Part shown: positions 53,094-60,325 of the stretch, in pieces
Layout: the number at the start of each line of letters is the position of its first letter
Position numbering within the stretch: position 1 is the first letter of the stretch
NCBI RefSeq assembly: GCF_004795015.1
Contig: NZ_SSBI01000010.1
Span: 1 to 64,000 of the forward strand
DNA from: Streptomyces sp. A1277
GTDB lineage: Bacteria; Actinomycetota; Actinomycetes; Streptomycetales; Streptomycetaceae
DNA length: 64,000 bases
Reading direction: 5' to 3'
Translations under genes and position numbers: made by a program
Notes under the pieces: generated by a model
The model's input: the letters and a program-made list of their open reading frames with translations, nothing else
What the model was told of the DNA's origin: nothing
The model's database searches: none

Positions 53094-54134
53094 TCAGCCC
53101 GTGGTCTTCGCCGGGCCCACGCTCAGGTAGGTCGAGCGGCGGACGACGTGGCCGGGCCTGTCGTGCTCGTCGTGGTCGACCTCCAGGATGCGGCCGTCGG
53201 ACGGGGAGACGATCCAGTGCTGGCGGAGGATCGGGCCGGGTTCCAGCTTGTAGCCCTTGGGGTTTTTCCCTTCCGTGGCCGGGCTGAAGCCCCAGTCCTT
53301 CGGGTTCTGCTCGGTGAAGCGCTTGTCCCACTTCCAGGTGATCCGGGTGCCGGAGCGGCCGACCGCGTCCTTCACGCCCTCCTTCACCGTGGCGCCGGGA
53401 GTCTTCGCCAGGACGCGGAAGACCGCGGCTCGCACCTTGTTGGTGATGGGCGCGCTGATCAGCAGCTCACCGGCCTGCCGGACGGTCTGCTCCGCGGCGG
53501 CGTCGCTCCCCTTGGTTCCGGCGGAAAGTGCGCGGCGCAGTGCGTCCGGCTCGGCGGGCAGGTTCTTGAGGTGGTCCCAGTCCACCCAGCCCTTGCCGAC
53601 GGCCCACTCGCGTTCCGAGTCGAACTGCTTGACGGCGGTCGTCCCGTCCTCGCTCTTGATGGTCATCGAGTCACGGCTCAGGTAGATGGTGTCGGTGGAG
53701 GCCCGGTTGCCCTCCACCCACCCCGTCACCACGGTCTTCCAGTACGGGGCGGTCACGTCCTCGTTGGAGACGTGCTCGGCCACCGTCTCGGTGCTGATGT
53801 GATCGGCCATGGTGGTGAACACCTCGGACGCCGACGCGCTGGCCGCCGGGCCGTCGCCGCCGATGTCGGTGACCGGGAGGATCGCGGCGCCCACCGCGAC
53901 GGCCGCGACCGCGGCGGCGAGGGCGAACACCCGGTTACGGCCGAAGCGGGGCTTGACGACCTTGGCCGGGACGATGTCCTGGGCGTCCGCGGCGTCCGCC
54001 GCGATGGCCCCCAGGACCAGGGAGTGGGCCCGGGCCTGGACGGCCGGGTCGAGCGGTTCGGTCCGGCCGGCGCGCTCCAGGGCGGCGGCGCCGGGGAAGT
54101 CGAGAAGGTCCTTGTGCTGGTCCTCGTGCGTCAT
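53094..54134 (-). CDS. CU044_5270-family membrane protein, partner of sigma factor
   Basis: A 346-residue protein: short cytoplasmic N terminus (DLLDFPGAAALERAGRTEPLDPAVQARAHSLVLGAIAAD), one membrane helix (VFALAAAVAAVAVGAAILPV) and a large outer domain (TMADHISTETVAEHVSN, YWKTVVTGWVEGNRASTDTIYLSRDSM, RITWKWDKRF, HWIVSPSDGRILEVDH). This matches the CU044_5270 family, which habitually sits behind ECF-type sigma genes and is presumed to hold an anti-sigma or sensing role. ATG 54134 overlaps the sigma stop (ATGA), so they are coupled. Confidence 0.85.
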   Translation of the reverse strand: MTHEDQHKDLLDFPGAAALERAGRTEPLDPAVQARAHSLVLGAIAADAADAQDIVPAKVVKPRFGRNRVFALAAAVAAVAVGAAILPVTDIGGDGPAASASASEVFTTMADHISTETVAEHVSNEDVTAPYWKTVVTGWVEGNRASTDTIYLSRDSMTIKSEDGTTAVKQFDSEREWAVGKGWVDWDHLKNLPAEPDALRRALSAGTKGSDAAAEQTVRQAGELLISAPITNKVRAAVFRVLAKTPGATVKEGVKDAVGRSGTRITWKWDKRFTEQNPKDWGFSPATEGKNPKGYKLEPGPILRQHWIVSPSDGRILEVDHDEHDRPGHVVRRSTYLSVGPAKTTG

Positions 54135-54697
54135 GCGAAGTCTCCCGTCAGGGTCGTACGGGTGGTTCTGGAAAGTCCGTCGCGCAGCCGGGTACGGGCC
54201 CGGTGCAGACGGGAACGTGCGGTGCCCGCGGGCACGCCGACGGCGGCGGCGGCCTCGGCGGGGGTCAGCTGCTCCCAGGCCACGAGCAGCAGCAGTTCGC
54301 GCTCGTTCTCGGGGAGTTCGGCGAGTTTCTTGCGCAGCTCCGGGCCGACGGCGGCCGCGTCGAGGCGCTGGTCGACGGCCTGCCAGGGGTCGGCCGTCGT
54401 GGCGTCGGGGTGCGGCTGCTGCTCGCGGGCGGCGGCGCGTGCCACGGCCTGCCGGTGCCGGGACAGTACGTTGCCGGCGACGCCGAACAGCCAGCCCCGG
54501 GCGGAGCCGCGCGCGGCGTCGAACGTCTTGCGGTGGGCGTATGCCTGGAGCCACACCTCGGAGAGCAGGTCGTCGGCGGCTCCCGGCGCGCGGCGTACGA
54601 GGTAGCCGTGCAGGGCCTGGGAGTGCCGGGCGACCAGCGGCTCGAAGGCCGTTGGCTCGCGTGCGGAGCGAGCCAGCAGATCCTCGTCCGGGTCCAT
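54131..54697 (-). CDS. ECF-type RNA polymerase sigma factor
   Basis: A 188-residue sigma-70 family protein with only regions 2 and 4. Region 2: FEPLVARHSQALHGYLVRRAPGAADDLLSEVWLQAYAHRKTFD and ARGWLFGVAGNVLSRHRQ. Region 4: LAELPENERELLLLVAWEQLTPAEAAAAVGVPAGTARSRLHRARTRLRDGL. ATG 54697 is preferred because AGGAG lies 6 nt before it. It is coupled to the CU044_5270-type membrane gene, which would control it. Confidence 0.9.
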   Translation of the reverse strand: MDPDEDLLARSAREPTAFEPLVARHSQALHGYLVRRAPGAADDLLSEVWLQAYAHRKTFDAARGSARGWLFGVAGNVLSRHRQAVARAAAREQQPHPDATTADPWQAVDQRLDAAAVGPELRKKLAELPENERELLLLVAWEQLTPAEAAAAVGVPAGTARSRLHRARTRLRDGLSRTTRTTLTGDFA

Positions 54698-54830
54698 GGA
54701 GTCTCCTGTCCGAGCCCGCCGGGCGGCGGTCTCACCCCGTACTTGCACATCGGCGGGGTGAGCGTTCGCGGGCGGGCCCGGGTGGGCGCGGCAGCACCCC
54801 GCGCCCACGGGCCGGGCGGGGTACGCGGCC

Positions 54831-54871
54831 CGGCGTCCAGCCCGCCCGCGGTTCGGCGTCCAGCCCGCCCG
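54831..54871. repeat. 18-bp direct repeat near SDR 3' end
   Basis: CGGCGTCCAGCCCGCCCG occurs at 54831-54848 and 54854-54871, just past the stop of the SDR gene (minus strand). A minor local duplication. Confidence 0.6.
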
Positions 54872-54872
54872 G

Positions 54873-55673
54873 CTACCCGGTGACGGCCGCCCGGAAGCCG
54901 GTGTTCACCGCGGTCAGCCCGCCGTCCACGCACAGGGAGGTGCCGGTGATCCAGGCCGCGTCGGAGGAGGCGAGGAAGGCGACGGCGGCCGCGATGTCCT
55001 CCGGTTCGCCGACCCGGCCGAGGGGGTAGAGGGAGCTGACCCGGTCGAGCTCGGCCTCGCGGCCCGCCCAGGCGTCGGTGCGGATGGTGCCGGGTACGAC
55101 GATGTTGGCCCGCACGCCACGCGGCCCGGCGTGCCCGGCGAGCGTACGGGTGAGGCTCGCCAGGCCCGCCTTGGCGGCGCTGTAGGCGTGGTTGCCGAAG
55201 TCCTGCGTGCCGTTGACCGAGCCGATGGAGACGATCGCGCCCCGCCCGGACGCGGCGAGGTGCGGCATCGCGGCCCGCGAGCAGCGGTAGGCGCCGCCGA
55301 GGGTGATGTCCAGGTCGCGGTGCCAGGTCTCGTCCGGCTCGTCCTCGAAGAGCGTGCTGTCGACGGTGCAGGCGTACGCGTTGTTGACGAGGACGTCGAG
55401 CCGGCCGAACGCCTCGACGGTGCGTGCGACGGCCGCCTCGACCGCGCCCCGGTCCGCCACGTCGCAGGCCAGCGCCTCGGCCGTGCCGCCGCTGTCCCGG
55501 ATCTCGGCGGCCACGGCCTCGGCCCGGTCGCCGTCCAGGTCGGTGACGAGGACGCGGGCGCCCTCGGCGGCCAGCAGGCGGGCGGTGGCGGCGCCGATGC
55601 CCCGGCCCGCGCCGGTGATCAGGACGGCGTATCCGTCGAAGCGCGCGCGGGCGGCGGGGGCAGCAGGAGTCAT
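54873..55673 (-). CDS. Short-chain dehydrogenase/reductase
   Basis: A 266-residue classical SDR: LITGAGRGIGAATARLLAAEGA (TGxxxGxG), CDVADRG, VLVNNAYACT, catalytic SIGSVNGTQDFGNHAYSAAKAGLASL (Ser, Tyr-x-x-x-Lys) and the C-terminal ASSDAAWITGTSLCVDGGL. It oxidises or reduces an alcohol/ketone with NAD(P); the substrate is unknown. ATG 55673 overlaps the stop of the beta-lactamase-like gene (ATGA), giving a two-gene operon. Confidence 0.93.
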   Translation of the reverse strand: MTPAAPAARARFDGYAVLITGAGRGIGAATARLLAAEGARVLVTDLDGDRAEAVAAEIRDSGGTAEALACDVADRGAVEAAVARTVEAFGRLDVLVNNAYACTVDSTLFEDEPDETWHRDLDITLGGAYRCSRAAMPHLAASGRGAIVSIGSVNGTQDFGNHAYSAAKAGLASLTRTLAGHAGPRGVRANIVVPGTIRTDAWAGREAELDRVSSLYPLGRVGEPEDIAAAVAFLASSDAAWITGTSLCVDGGLTAVNTGFRAAVTG

Positions 55674-56851
55674 AGCGCCGACCGTACCGCGCGTACCAGG
55701 GCCTGGGCCCGGGGGTCGGCGGTGACTCCCTTCTGGAGGCCGTTGGTCACGTAGCCGAAGGCGATGCCGGACTCGGGGTCGGCGAAGCCCAGCGAGCCGC
55801 CGCGGCCGGGGTGTCCGAAGGAGCCGGGGGCGAGCAGCGGGGCGGCGGGGCCGTGCAGCATGTAGCCGAGGCCGAAGCGGGTGGAGACGACGAGGACCCG
55901 GTCCGGGCCCGCCGACTCCTCGGTGCGGGCGAGGGTGAGGGTGGCGGGGGCGAACAGCCGGTGGCCGTCGACCGGGCCGATCATCGCCGCGTAGCAGCGG
56001 GCCAGGCCGCGGGCGGTGGCGACGCCGTTGGAGCCGGGGAGTTCGGCGGCCCGGTAGGCGGGGTCGTTCTCGTCGGGGAACGGGTCGATGGCGCCGAACG
56101 CCCGCCGGGTCAGCGATTCCGGGTCGCGGTAGGCGTCCACGACCGAGCGCTTGGGGCGCATCCGCAGGGCGCCCGTGTTCGCGTCGGCCGGCGCATCGAC
56201 CGGGCCGATCCGGCCGATCCGGTGGGCCTCGTCGTCCGGGATGCCGAACCAGAAGTCCAGGCCGAGCGGGCGGGCGATCTCCTCGGCGACCCAGCGGCCG
56301 ACGGTCCGCCCGGTGACGCGCCGCACGAGTTCGCCGACGAGCCAGCTGTAGGTCTGCGCGTGGTAGCCGTGGGCGGTGCCGGGCTCCCAGGCGGGGCGCT
56401 GGGCGGCGACGGCCCGCGCCCCGCTCACCCCGTCGGCGGCCTCCTCGGGGGTCAGCGGCCGGTCCAGGGCGGGGACTCCGGCCCGGTGGGCGAGGAGGTG
56501 GCGGACGAGGACGCGTTCCTTGCCGTTCGCCTTGAACTCGGGCCAGTACGTGGAGACCGGGGCGTGCAGGTCGATCTGGCCGCGCTGGTGCAGCAGCAGC
56601 GGTACGGCGGCGGCGATGCCCTTGCCGGCGGAGCGGACGACCTGGACGGTGTCGACGGCCCAGGGTTCGGTGCCGTCGACGTCTCTGGTGCCGGCCCACA
56701 GGTCGACGACCTTGCGCCCGTGCCGGTACACGGTGACCGCGGCCCCGCGGTCACCGCGCTGCTCGAAGTTGCGGACGAAGGCGTCCCGGACCGCTTCGAA
56801 TCCGGGCGCCGCCGTACCCCGTACGTCCACCCCTGCTCCGCTCCCGCTCAT
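55670..56851 (-). CDS. Serine hydrolase, class C beta-lactamase fold (esterase EstB-like)
   Basis: A 393-residue protein of the beta-lactamase/D-alanyl carboxypeptidase family. SxxK is SAGK in QVVRSAGKGIAAAVPLLL, the Tyr motif is in GYHAQTYSWLVGELVRRVTG, and FGHPGRGG replaces KTG near the C terminus. LLAHRAGVPALD and WEPGTAHGYH are typical of EstB-like esterases. No signal peptide is visible, so a cytoplasmic esterase is more likely than a true beta-lactamase. ATG 56851 is used; GTG 56866 in frame is an alternative. Confidence 0.88.
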   Translation of the reverse strand: MSGSGAGVDVRGTAAPGFEAVRDAFVRNFEQRGDRGAAVTVYRHGRKVVDLWAGTRDVDGTEPWAVDTVQVVRSAGKGIAAAVPLLLHQRGQIDLHAPVSTYWPEFKANGKERVLVRHLLAHRAGVPALDRPLTPEEAADGVSGARAVAAQRPAWEPGTAHGYHAQTYSWLVGELVRRVTGRTVGRWVAEEIARPLGLDFWFGIPDDEAHRIGRIGPVDAPADANTGALRMRPKRSVVDAYRDPESLTRRAFGAIDPFPDENDPAYRAAELPGSNGVATARGLARCYAAMIGPVDGHRLFAPATLTLARTEESAGPDRVLVVSTRFGLGYMLHGPAAPLLAPGSFGHPGRGGSLGFADPESGIAFGYVTNGLQKGVTADPRAQALVRAVRSAL

Positions 56852-56986
56852 CCCCCCATGGTGCACGGCACCGCAGGTGGAAGGTGGGCCGGGTCACCGC
56901 AAGTTCACCGTCACGGAACAAATGGCACGGGCGGTCCGTACGTCGTCGCGGAGGCCGGACCGCCACCGAGCGAGCCTGCCCGGACC

Positions 56987-57760
56987 TCACGGTGCCTGGA
57001 CCGTCACCGAGCGCGGGTCGAAGCCGAAGGGGAGTTCCAGGCGGTGGGCGCGCATCAGGGCCTCGTCGCACAGGAGGTCCTGGGTGCGGTCGTCGGCGGC
57101 GATGACCCCGTCGCTGAGGATGACCGCGCGGCCGCACAGCTCCAGCGCGTACGGCAGGTCGTGCGTGACCATCAGGACGGTGACGTCCAAGGAGCGCAGG
57201 ATGTCGGCGAGTTCGCGGCGGGAGGCCGGGTCCAGGTTGGAGGAGGGTTCGTCCAGGACGAGGATCTCCGGCCGCATGGCGAGGACCGTGGCGACGGCGA
57301 CGCGGCGGCGTTGGCCGAAGGAGAGGTGGTGCGGCGGGCGGGCCGCGTACTCCTCCATGCCGACCTGCTTCAGCGCTTCCGTGACCCGCTCCTCCAGCTC
57401 GGCGCCGCGCAGCCCGCCGGCGGCGGGGCCGAAGGCGACGTCCTCGCGGACGGTGGGCATGAAGAGCTGGTCGTCGGGGTCCTGGAAGACGATGCCGACG
57501 CGGCGGCGGATCTCGGCCATGTCGCGCTTGCCGACCGGCAGTCCGGCGACGCGCACCGATCCGGCGCCCGCTTCCAGGATGCCGTTGAGGTGGAGGACCA
57601 GGGTGGTCTTGCCGGCGCCGTTCGGGCCGAGCAGTGCGACGCGTTCGCCGCGCTCGACGGTCAGGTCGACGCCGAAGAGCGCCTGGTGGCCGTCGGGGTA
57701 GGCGTAGGCGAGGCCGCTGACCTCCAGGGAGGGCGGTACGGGGGCGGGGTCGGGGCTCAT
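56987..57760 (-). CDS. cbiO: Metal ECF transporter ATPase (CbiO/NikO)
   Basis: A 257-residue ABC ATPase of group I ECF transporters: A loop AYAYPDGHQALFG, Walker A LLGPNGAGKTTL, Q loop IVFQDPDDQLFMPTVREDVAFGP (typical of CbiO), signature HLSFGQRRRVAVATVLA, Walker B ILVLDEPSSNLDP and VTHDLPYALELC. ATG 57760 overlaps the cbiQ stop (ATGA). It powers Co2+ or Ni2+ uptake with CbiM(N) and CbiQ. Confidence 0.92.
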   Translation of the reverse strand: MSPDPAPVPPSLEVSGLAYAYPDGHQALFGVDLTVERGERVALLGPNGAGKTTLVLHLNGILEAGAGSVRVAGLPVGKRDMAEIRRRVGIVFQDPDDQLFMPTVREDVAFGPAAGGLRGAELEERVTEALKQVGMEEYAARPPHHLSFGQRRRVAVATVLAMRPEILVLDEPSSNLDPASRRELADILRSLDVTVLMVTHDLPYALELCGRAVILSDGVIAADDRTQDLLCDEALMRAHRLELPFGFDPRSVTVQAP

Positions 57761-58518
57761 GCGGTCCATCCCACCAGACACACGGCGAGGGCGAGCAGCG
57801 GGAGGGCCGATGCGTACGCCCACTGGGTGCGCGAGGCGGTCACCTCGTCGATGACCGGCATGGAGCCGGTGTAGCCCCGGCTGACCATGGCGAGGTGGAC
57901 GCGTTCGCCGCGCTCGTAGGAGCGGATGAACAGGGCACCGGCCGATTTGGCGAGGACGCCCCACTGCCGTACGCCGTGCGCCTCGAAGCCGCGGGAGCGG
58001 CGGGCGATGGACATGCGGCGCATCTCGCCGGTGATGACGTCGCCGTAGCGGATCATGAAGGAGGCGATCTGGACGAGGAGCGGCGGCAGCTTCAGGCGCT
58101 GGAGGCCGAGCAGCAGGGAGCGCAGTTCGGTGGTGGAGGCCAGCAGCACGGAGGCGGCGACGCCGAGGGTGCCCTTGGCCAGGACGTTCCAGGCGCCCCA
58201 GAGGCCGGGGACGCTGACGGAGAGGCCGAGGACGTGGGTCTGCTCGCCGGGCACGACGAACGGCATGAGCACGGCGAACGCGACGAACGGCACCTCGATG
58301 AGCAGCCGTTTCAGCAGGAAGCCGGCCGGGATGCGGGCGAGCGCGGTGACCCCTGCGATGAGCAGCGCGTAGAGCCCGAAGGCCCAGACGGCCTCGCGCG
58401 GGGTGGAGACGACGACCACGACGAAGCAGAAGACGGCGGCGAGCTTGCAGTGCGGTGGCAGGTCGTGGACCGGTGAGTGCCCGTGCCGGTAGAGCTTGTG
58501 GGCGTGGCCCGCACCCAT
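57757..58518 (-). CDS. cbiQ: Metal ECF transporter T component (CbiQ/NikQ)
   Basis: A 253-residue membrane protein. Start GHAHKLYRHGHSPVHDLPPHCKLAAVFCFVVVVVSTP carries His-rich N terminus and the first helix, and the paired coupling motifs are RRSRGFEAHG and SRGYTGSMP (A-R-G type). Five to six helices. One bp separates it from cbiM, and it overlaps cbiO, so the three genes are one operon. Confidence 0.92.
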   Translation of the reverse strand: MGAGHAHKLYRHGHSPVHDLPPHCKLAAVFCFVVVVVSTPREAVWAFGLYALLIAGVTALARIPAGFLLKRLLIEVPFVAFAVLMPFVVPGEQTHVLGLSVSVPGLWGAWNVLAKGTLGVAASVLLASTTELRSLLLGLQRLKLPPLLVQIASFMIRYGDVITGEMRRMSIARRSRGFEAHGVRQWGVLAKSAGALFIRSYERGERVHLAMVSRGYTGSMPVIDEVTASRTQWAYASALPLLALAVCLVGWTA

Positions 58519-58519
58519 G

Positions 58520-59581
58520 TCAGACCTTCTCGTCGGTGCGGGTGCCGGCGCCGGTCTCGTCCTTCGTGCGGCGGCGGCGGGAGACGACGTAGAAGGCGCC
58601 GCTGCCGGCGACGAGGGTGGCGCCGACGCCGATCACGCCGGCGAGTCCGCCGGACAGCCGGGCGTTGGGGACGTCCTTGACGCCGTAGTCGGCGAGCGGG
58701 GAGTCCTTGGCCGCGTGCTCCTTGGCCTCCTTGTCGATGCCCTGGTCGGTGGCGACCTTCTCCAGGCCGTCCGGGTTGGCGGAGGCGTAGAAGGAGACGA
58801 CTCCGGCCAGCACGAGGGCGGTGATCAGGCCGGTGGCCCACAGGCCACGGGTCGAGCGGTGGGCGGGGGCGGGCTCGGGCGTGGGCGCGGGGGCGTCGAC
58901 CAGTTCGCCGTCGATACGGAGCTTGAGCGGGGCGGCGAGGCCGCGGGCGCCGTGCACCAGGTCGGGGCGGACGGCGATGACGGCGCCGACGGTCAGCGCG
59001 GTGATCAGGGCCTCGCCGATGCCGATGAGGACGTGCACGCCGACCATGGCGGTGAAGACCTTGCCGATCGGGATGTCCGTGGTGCCGCCGATCCAGTACA
59101 TCAGCGTGAAGGCGCAGGCGGCGGCCGGTACGGAGACCAGCGCGGCGACGAAGGAGGCGACGGTCATGGAGCGGCGGGTGCGCGGCAGCACGCCGACCAG
59201 GCCGCGGAAGAGGGCGTAGGCGACGACGGTCGTCACGATGCCCATGTCGAGGACGTTGACCCCGAGCGCGGTGAGCCCGCCGTCGGCGAAGAGGATGCCC
59301 TGCATCAGCAGGACGACGGATATGCAGAGCACGCCGGTGTAGGGCCCGACGAGGATCGCGGCCAGTGCTCCCCCGAGGAGATGGCCGCTGGTGCCGGCCG
59401 CGACGGGGAAGTTCAGCATCTGCACGGCGAAGATGAAGGCGGCGACGAGCCCGGCGAGCGGCGCGGTGCGCTCGTCCAGCTCGCGGCGTGCCCCCTTCAG
59501 GCTGACGGCGACGGCACCGGCGGCGATGACGCCCGCCACAGCGGAGACAGGTGGATTGATGAATCCGTCGGGTACATGCAT
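58520..59581 (-). CDS. cbiM: Metal ECF substrate-binding component, CbiM-CbiN fusion (CbiMN/NikMN)
   Basis: A 353-residue fusion. CbiM part (1 to about 215): N-terminal metal site MHVPDGFINPPVSA (Met1-His2 chelate), SGHLLGGALAAILVGPYTGVL, ADGGLTALGVNVLDMG and VGVHVLIGIGEALITALTV. After a Pro linker (DAPAPTPEPAPAHR) the CbiN/PDGLE-like part has two helices around SFYASANPDGLEKVATDQG. The Met-His-Val chelate binds Co2+ or Ni2+; specificity cannot be read from it. The Nur-like box upstream favours nickel. Confidence 0.92.
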   Translation of the reverse strand: MHVPDGFINPPVSAVAGVIAAGAVAVSLKGARRELDERTAPLAGLVAAFIFAVQMLNFPVAAGTSGHLLGGALAAILVGPYTGVLCISVVLLMQGILFADGGLTALGVNVLDMGIVTTVVAYALFRGLVGVLPRTRRSMTVASFVAALVSVPAAACAFTLMYWIGGTTDIPIGKVFTAMVGVHVLIGIGEALITALTVGAVIAVRPDLVHGARGLAAPLKLRIDGELVDAPAPTPEPAPAHRSTRGLWATGLITALVLAGVVSFYASANPDGLEKVATDQGIDKEAKEHAAKDSPLADYGVKDVPNARLSGGLAGVIGVGATLVAGSGAFYVVSRRRRTKDETGAGTRTDEKV

Positions 59582-59647
59582 GGGGGAGGCTCCGCTTCCT
59601 GCGTTCCTGCATAGCTGCGCCGGGTGCGCGGGGTCATGAACCTCTCA

Positions 59648-59678
59648 ATGATAGGGCCTTGTTGCAAAGCGTTCGCAA
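59648..59678 (-). promoter_or_regulatory. Promoter of cbiMQO with Nur-box-like operator
   Basis: Plus-strand TGCAA-AGCGT-TCGCAA (59663-59678) fits the Streptomyces Nur consensus tGCaa-N5-ttGCAA with one mismatch. On the minus strand TTGCGA (59678-59673) could be the -35 and TATCAT (59653-59648) the -10, 19 bp apart, so bound Nur would cover the -35. Confidence 0.6.
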
Positions 59679-59753
59679 GAGCGCGTGGGCCACAACTGCA
59701 CAGGACTTCCGCAATGCCCTTTACGTAAAATATGGGACATTAGAGGACAAAGG

Positions 59754-59773
59754 TGTACGCAGATGTACGCACA
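59754..59773 (+). repeat. 10-bp direct repeat before ssgE-like gene
   Basis: TGTACGCAGA followed directly by TGTACGCACA, about 16 bp before the start codon. A palindrome TTTACGTAAA lies at 59720-59729. Possible binding sites for a developmental regulator. Confidence 0.5.
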
Positions 59774-59789
59774 GGAGGAGAGCCGGCCC

Positions 59790-60143
59790 ATGTCCCCCGT
59801 GATCCATGAACATGCCCGAGCCCGGCTCGTCACCGACGCCCGCGACCTGCCCGTCGTACCCGTCGAGCTGCGGTACGACAGCTCCGACACCCCCGCCGCC
59901 GTCCGTGTCGCCTTCCCCGGCGGTACGGAGTGGGCCGTAGAGCGCGAGCTGCTGGAGCGCGGGCTGCGCTACCCGGTCGAGCAGGACGGCTGGCGGATAT
60001 GGCCGTGCGGCCGGGTGCAGGTGGTCGTGGAACGGCACGACGCGGCCGGTGTCGACGTGGTGCAGTTCGACTGCGCCCCGATGGTCCGCTTCATACGGCG
60101 TACGCACCACGAGGCCACGGCGCCCGAGACCGCCCGCGCCTGA
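59790..60143 (+). CDS. ssgE: SsgA-like sporulation protein (probable SsgE)
   Basis: A 117-residue SALP family member: VIHEHARARLVTDARDLPVVPVELRYDSSDTPAAVRVAFPGG, EWAVERELLERGL, WPCGRVQVVVERHDAAGVDVVQFDC, the pattern of SsgA-type proteins. These are found only in sporulating actinobacteria and guide septation, spore-wall maturation and spore separation. Assignment to SsgE rests on family resemblance and recalled synteny. ATG 59790 is chosen because AGGAGGAG lies 9 nt upstream; an in-frame ATG at 59763 lies before that ribosome site. A strong terminator follows. Confidence 0.85.
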   Translation: MSPVIHEHARARLVTDARDLPVVPVELRYDSSDTPAAVRVAFPGGTEWAVERELLERGLRYPVEQDGWRIWPCGRVQVVVERHDAAGVDVVQFDCAPMVRFIRRTHHEATAPETARA

Positions 60144-60155
60144 GCGCGGCCATGG

Positions 60156-60191
60156 CGAGAGCCCCCGTGCACTCATGCACGGGGGCTCTCG
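60156..60191 (+). terminator. Hairpin terminator after ssgE-like gene
   Basis: A perfect 15-bp stem CGAGAGCCCCCGTGC / GCACGGGGGCTCTCG around ACTCAT, 12 bp after the stop. Confidence 0.85.
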
Positions 60192-60266
60192 TCGCCCCGG
60201 CCCCCCGTCCCCACAGGTAACCCGGGCTCCCGGGGCCGCGCACCGCTCAGACGCGGCCCCGGAGTC

Positions 60267-60317
60267 CAGCGGCTTTCGGAGCTCAGCGGCTTTCGGAGCT
60301 CAGCGGCTCCCGGAGCC
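60267..60317. repeat. 17-bp tandem repeat, three copies
   Basis: CAGCGGCTTTCGGAGCT at 60267 and 60284 is exact; the third copy at 60301 has two changes. It lies just past the 3' end of the MMPL gene. Confidence 0.8.
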
Positions 60318-60325
60318 GGTGGGAC

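Noticed and set aside
54915..57105. Further open frames within the SDR/esterase/cbiO region
   Set aside because: All overlap motif-complete genes in other frames and have Arg/Pro or Ala/Arg-biased composition.
59582..59700. Cobalamin riboswitch upstream of cbiM
   Set aside because: The leader from the likely promoter is only about 60 nt and has no B12-box-like sequence; a riboswitch of this class needs close to 200 nt.
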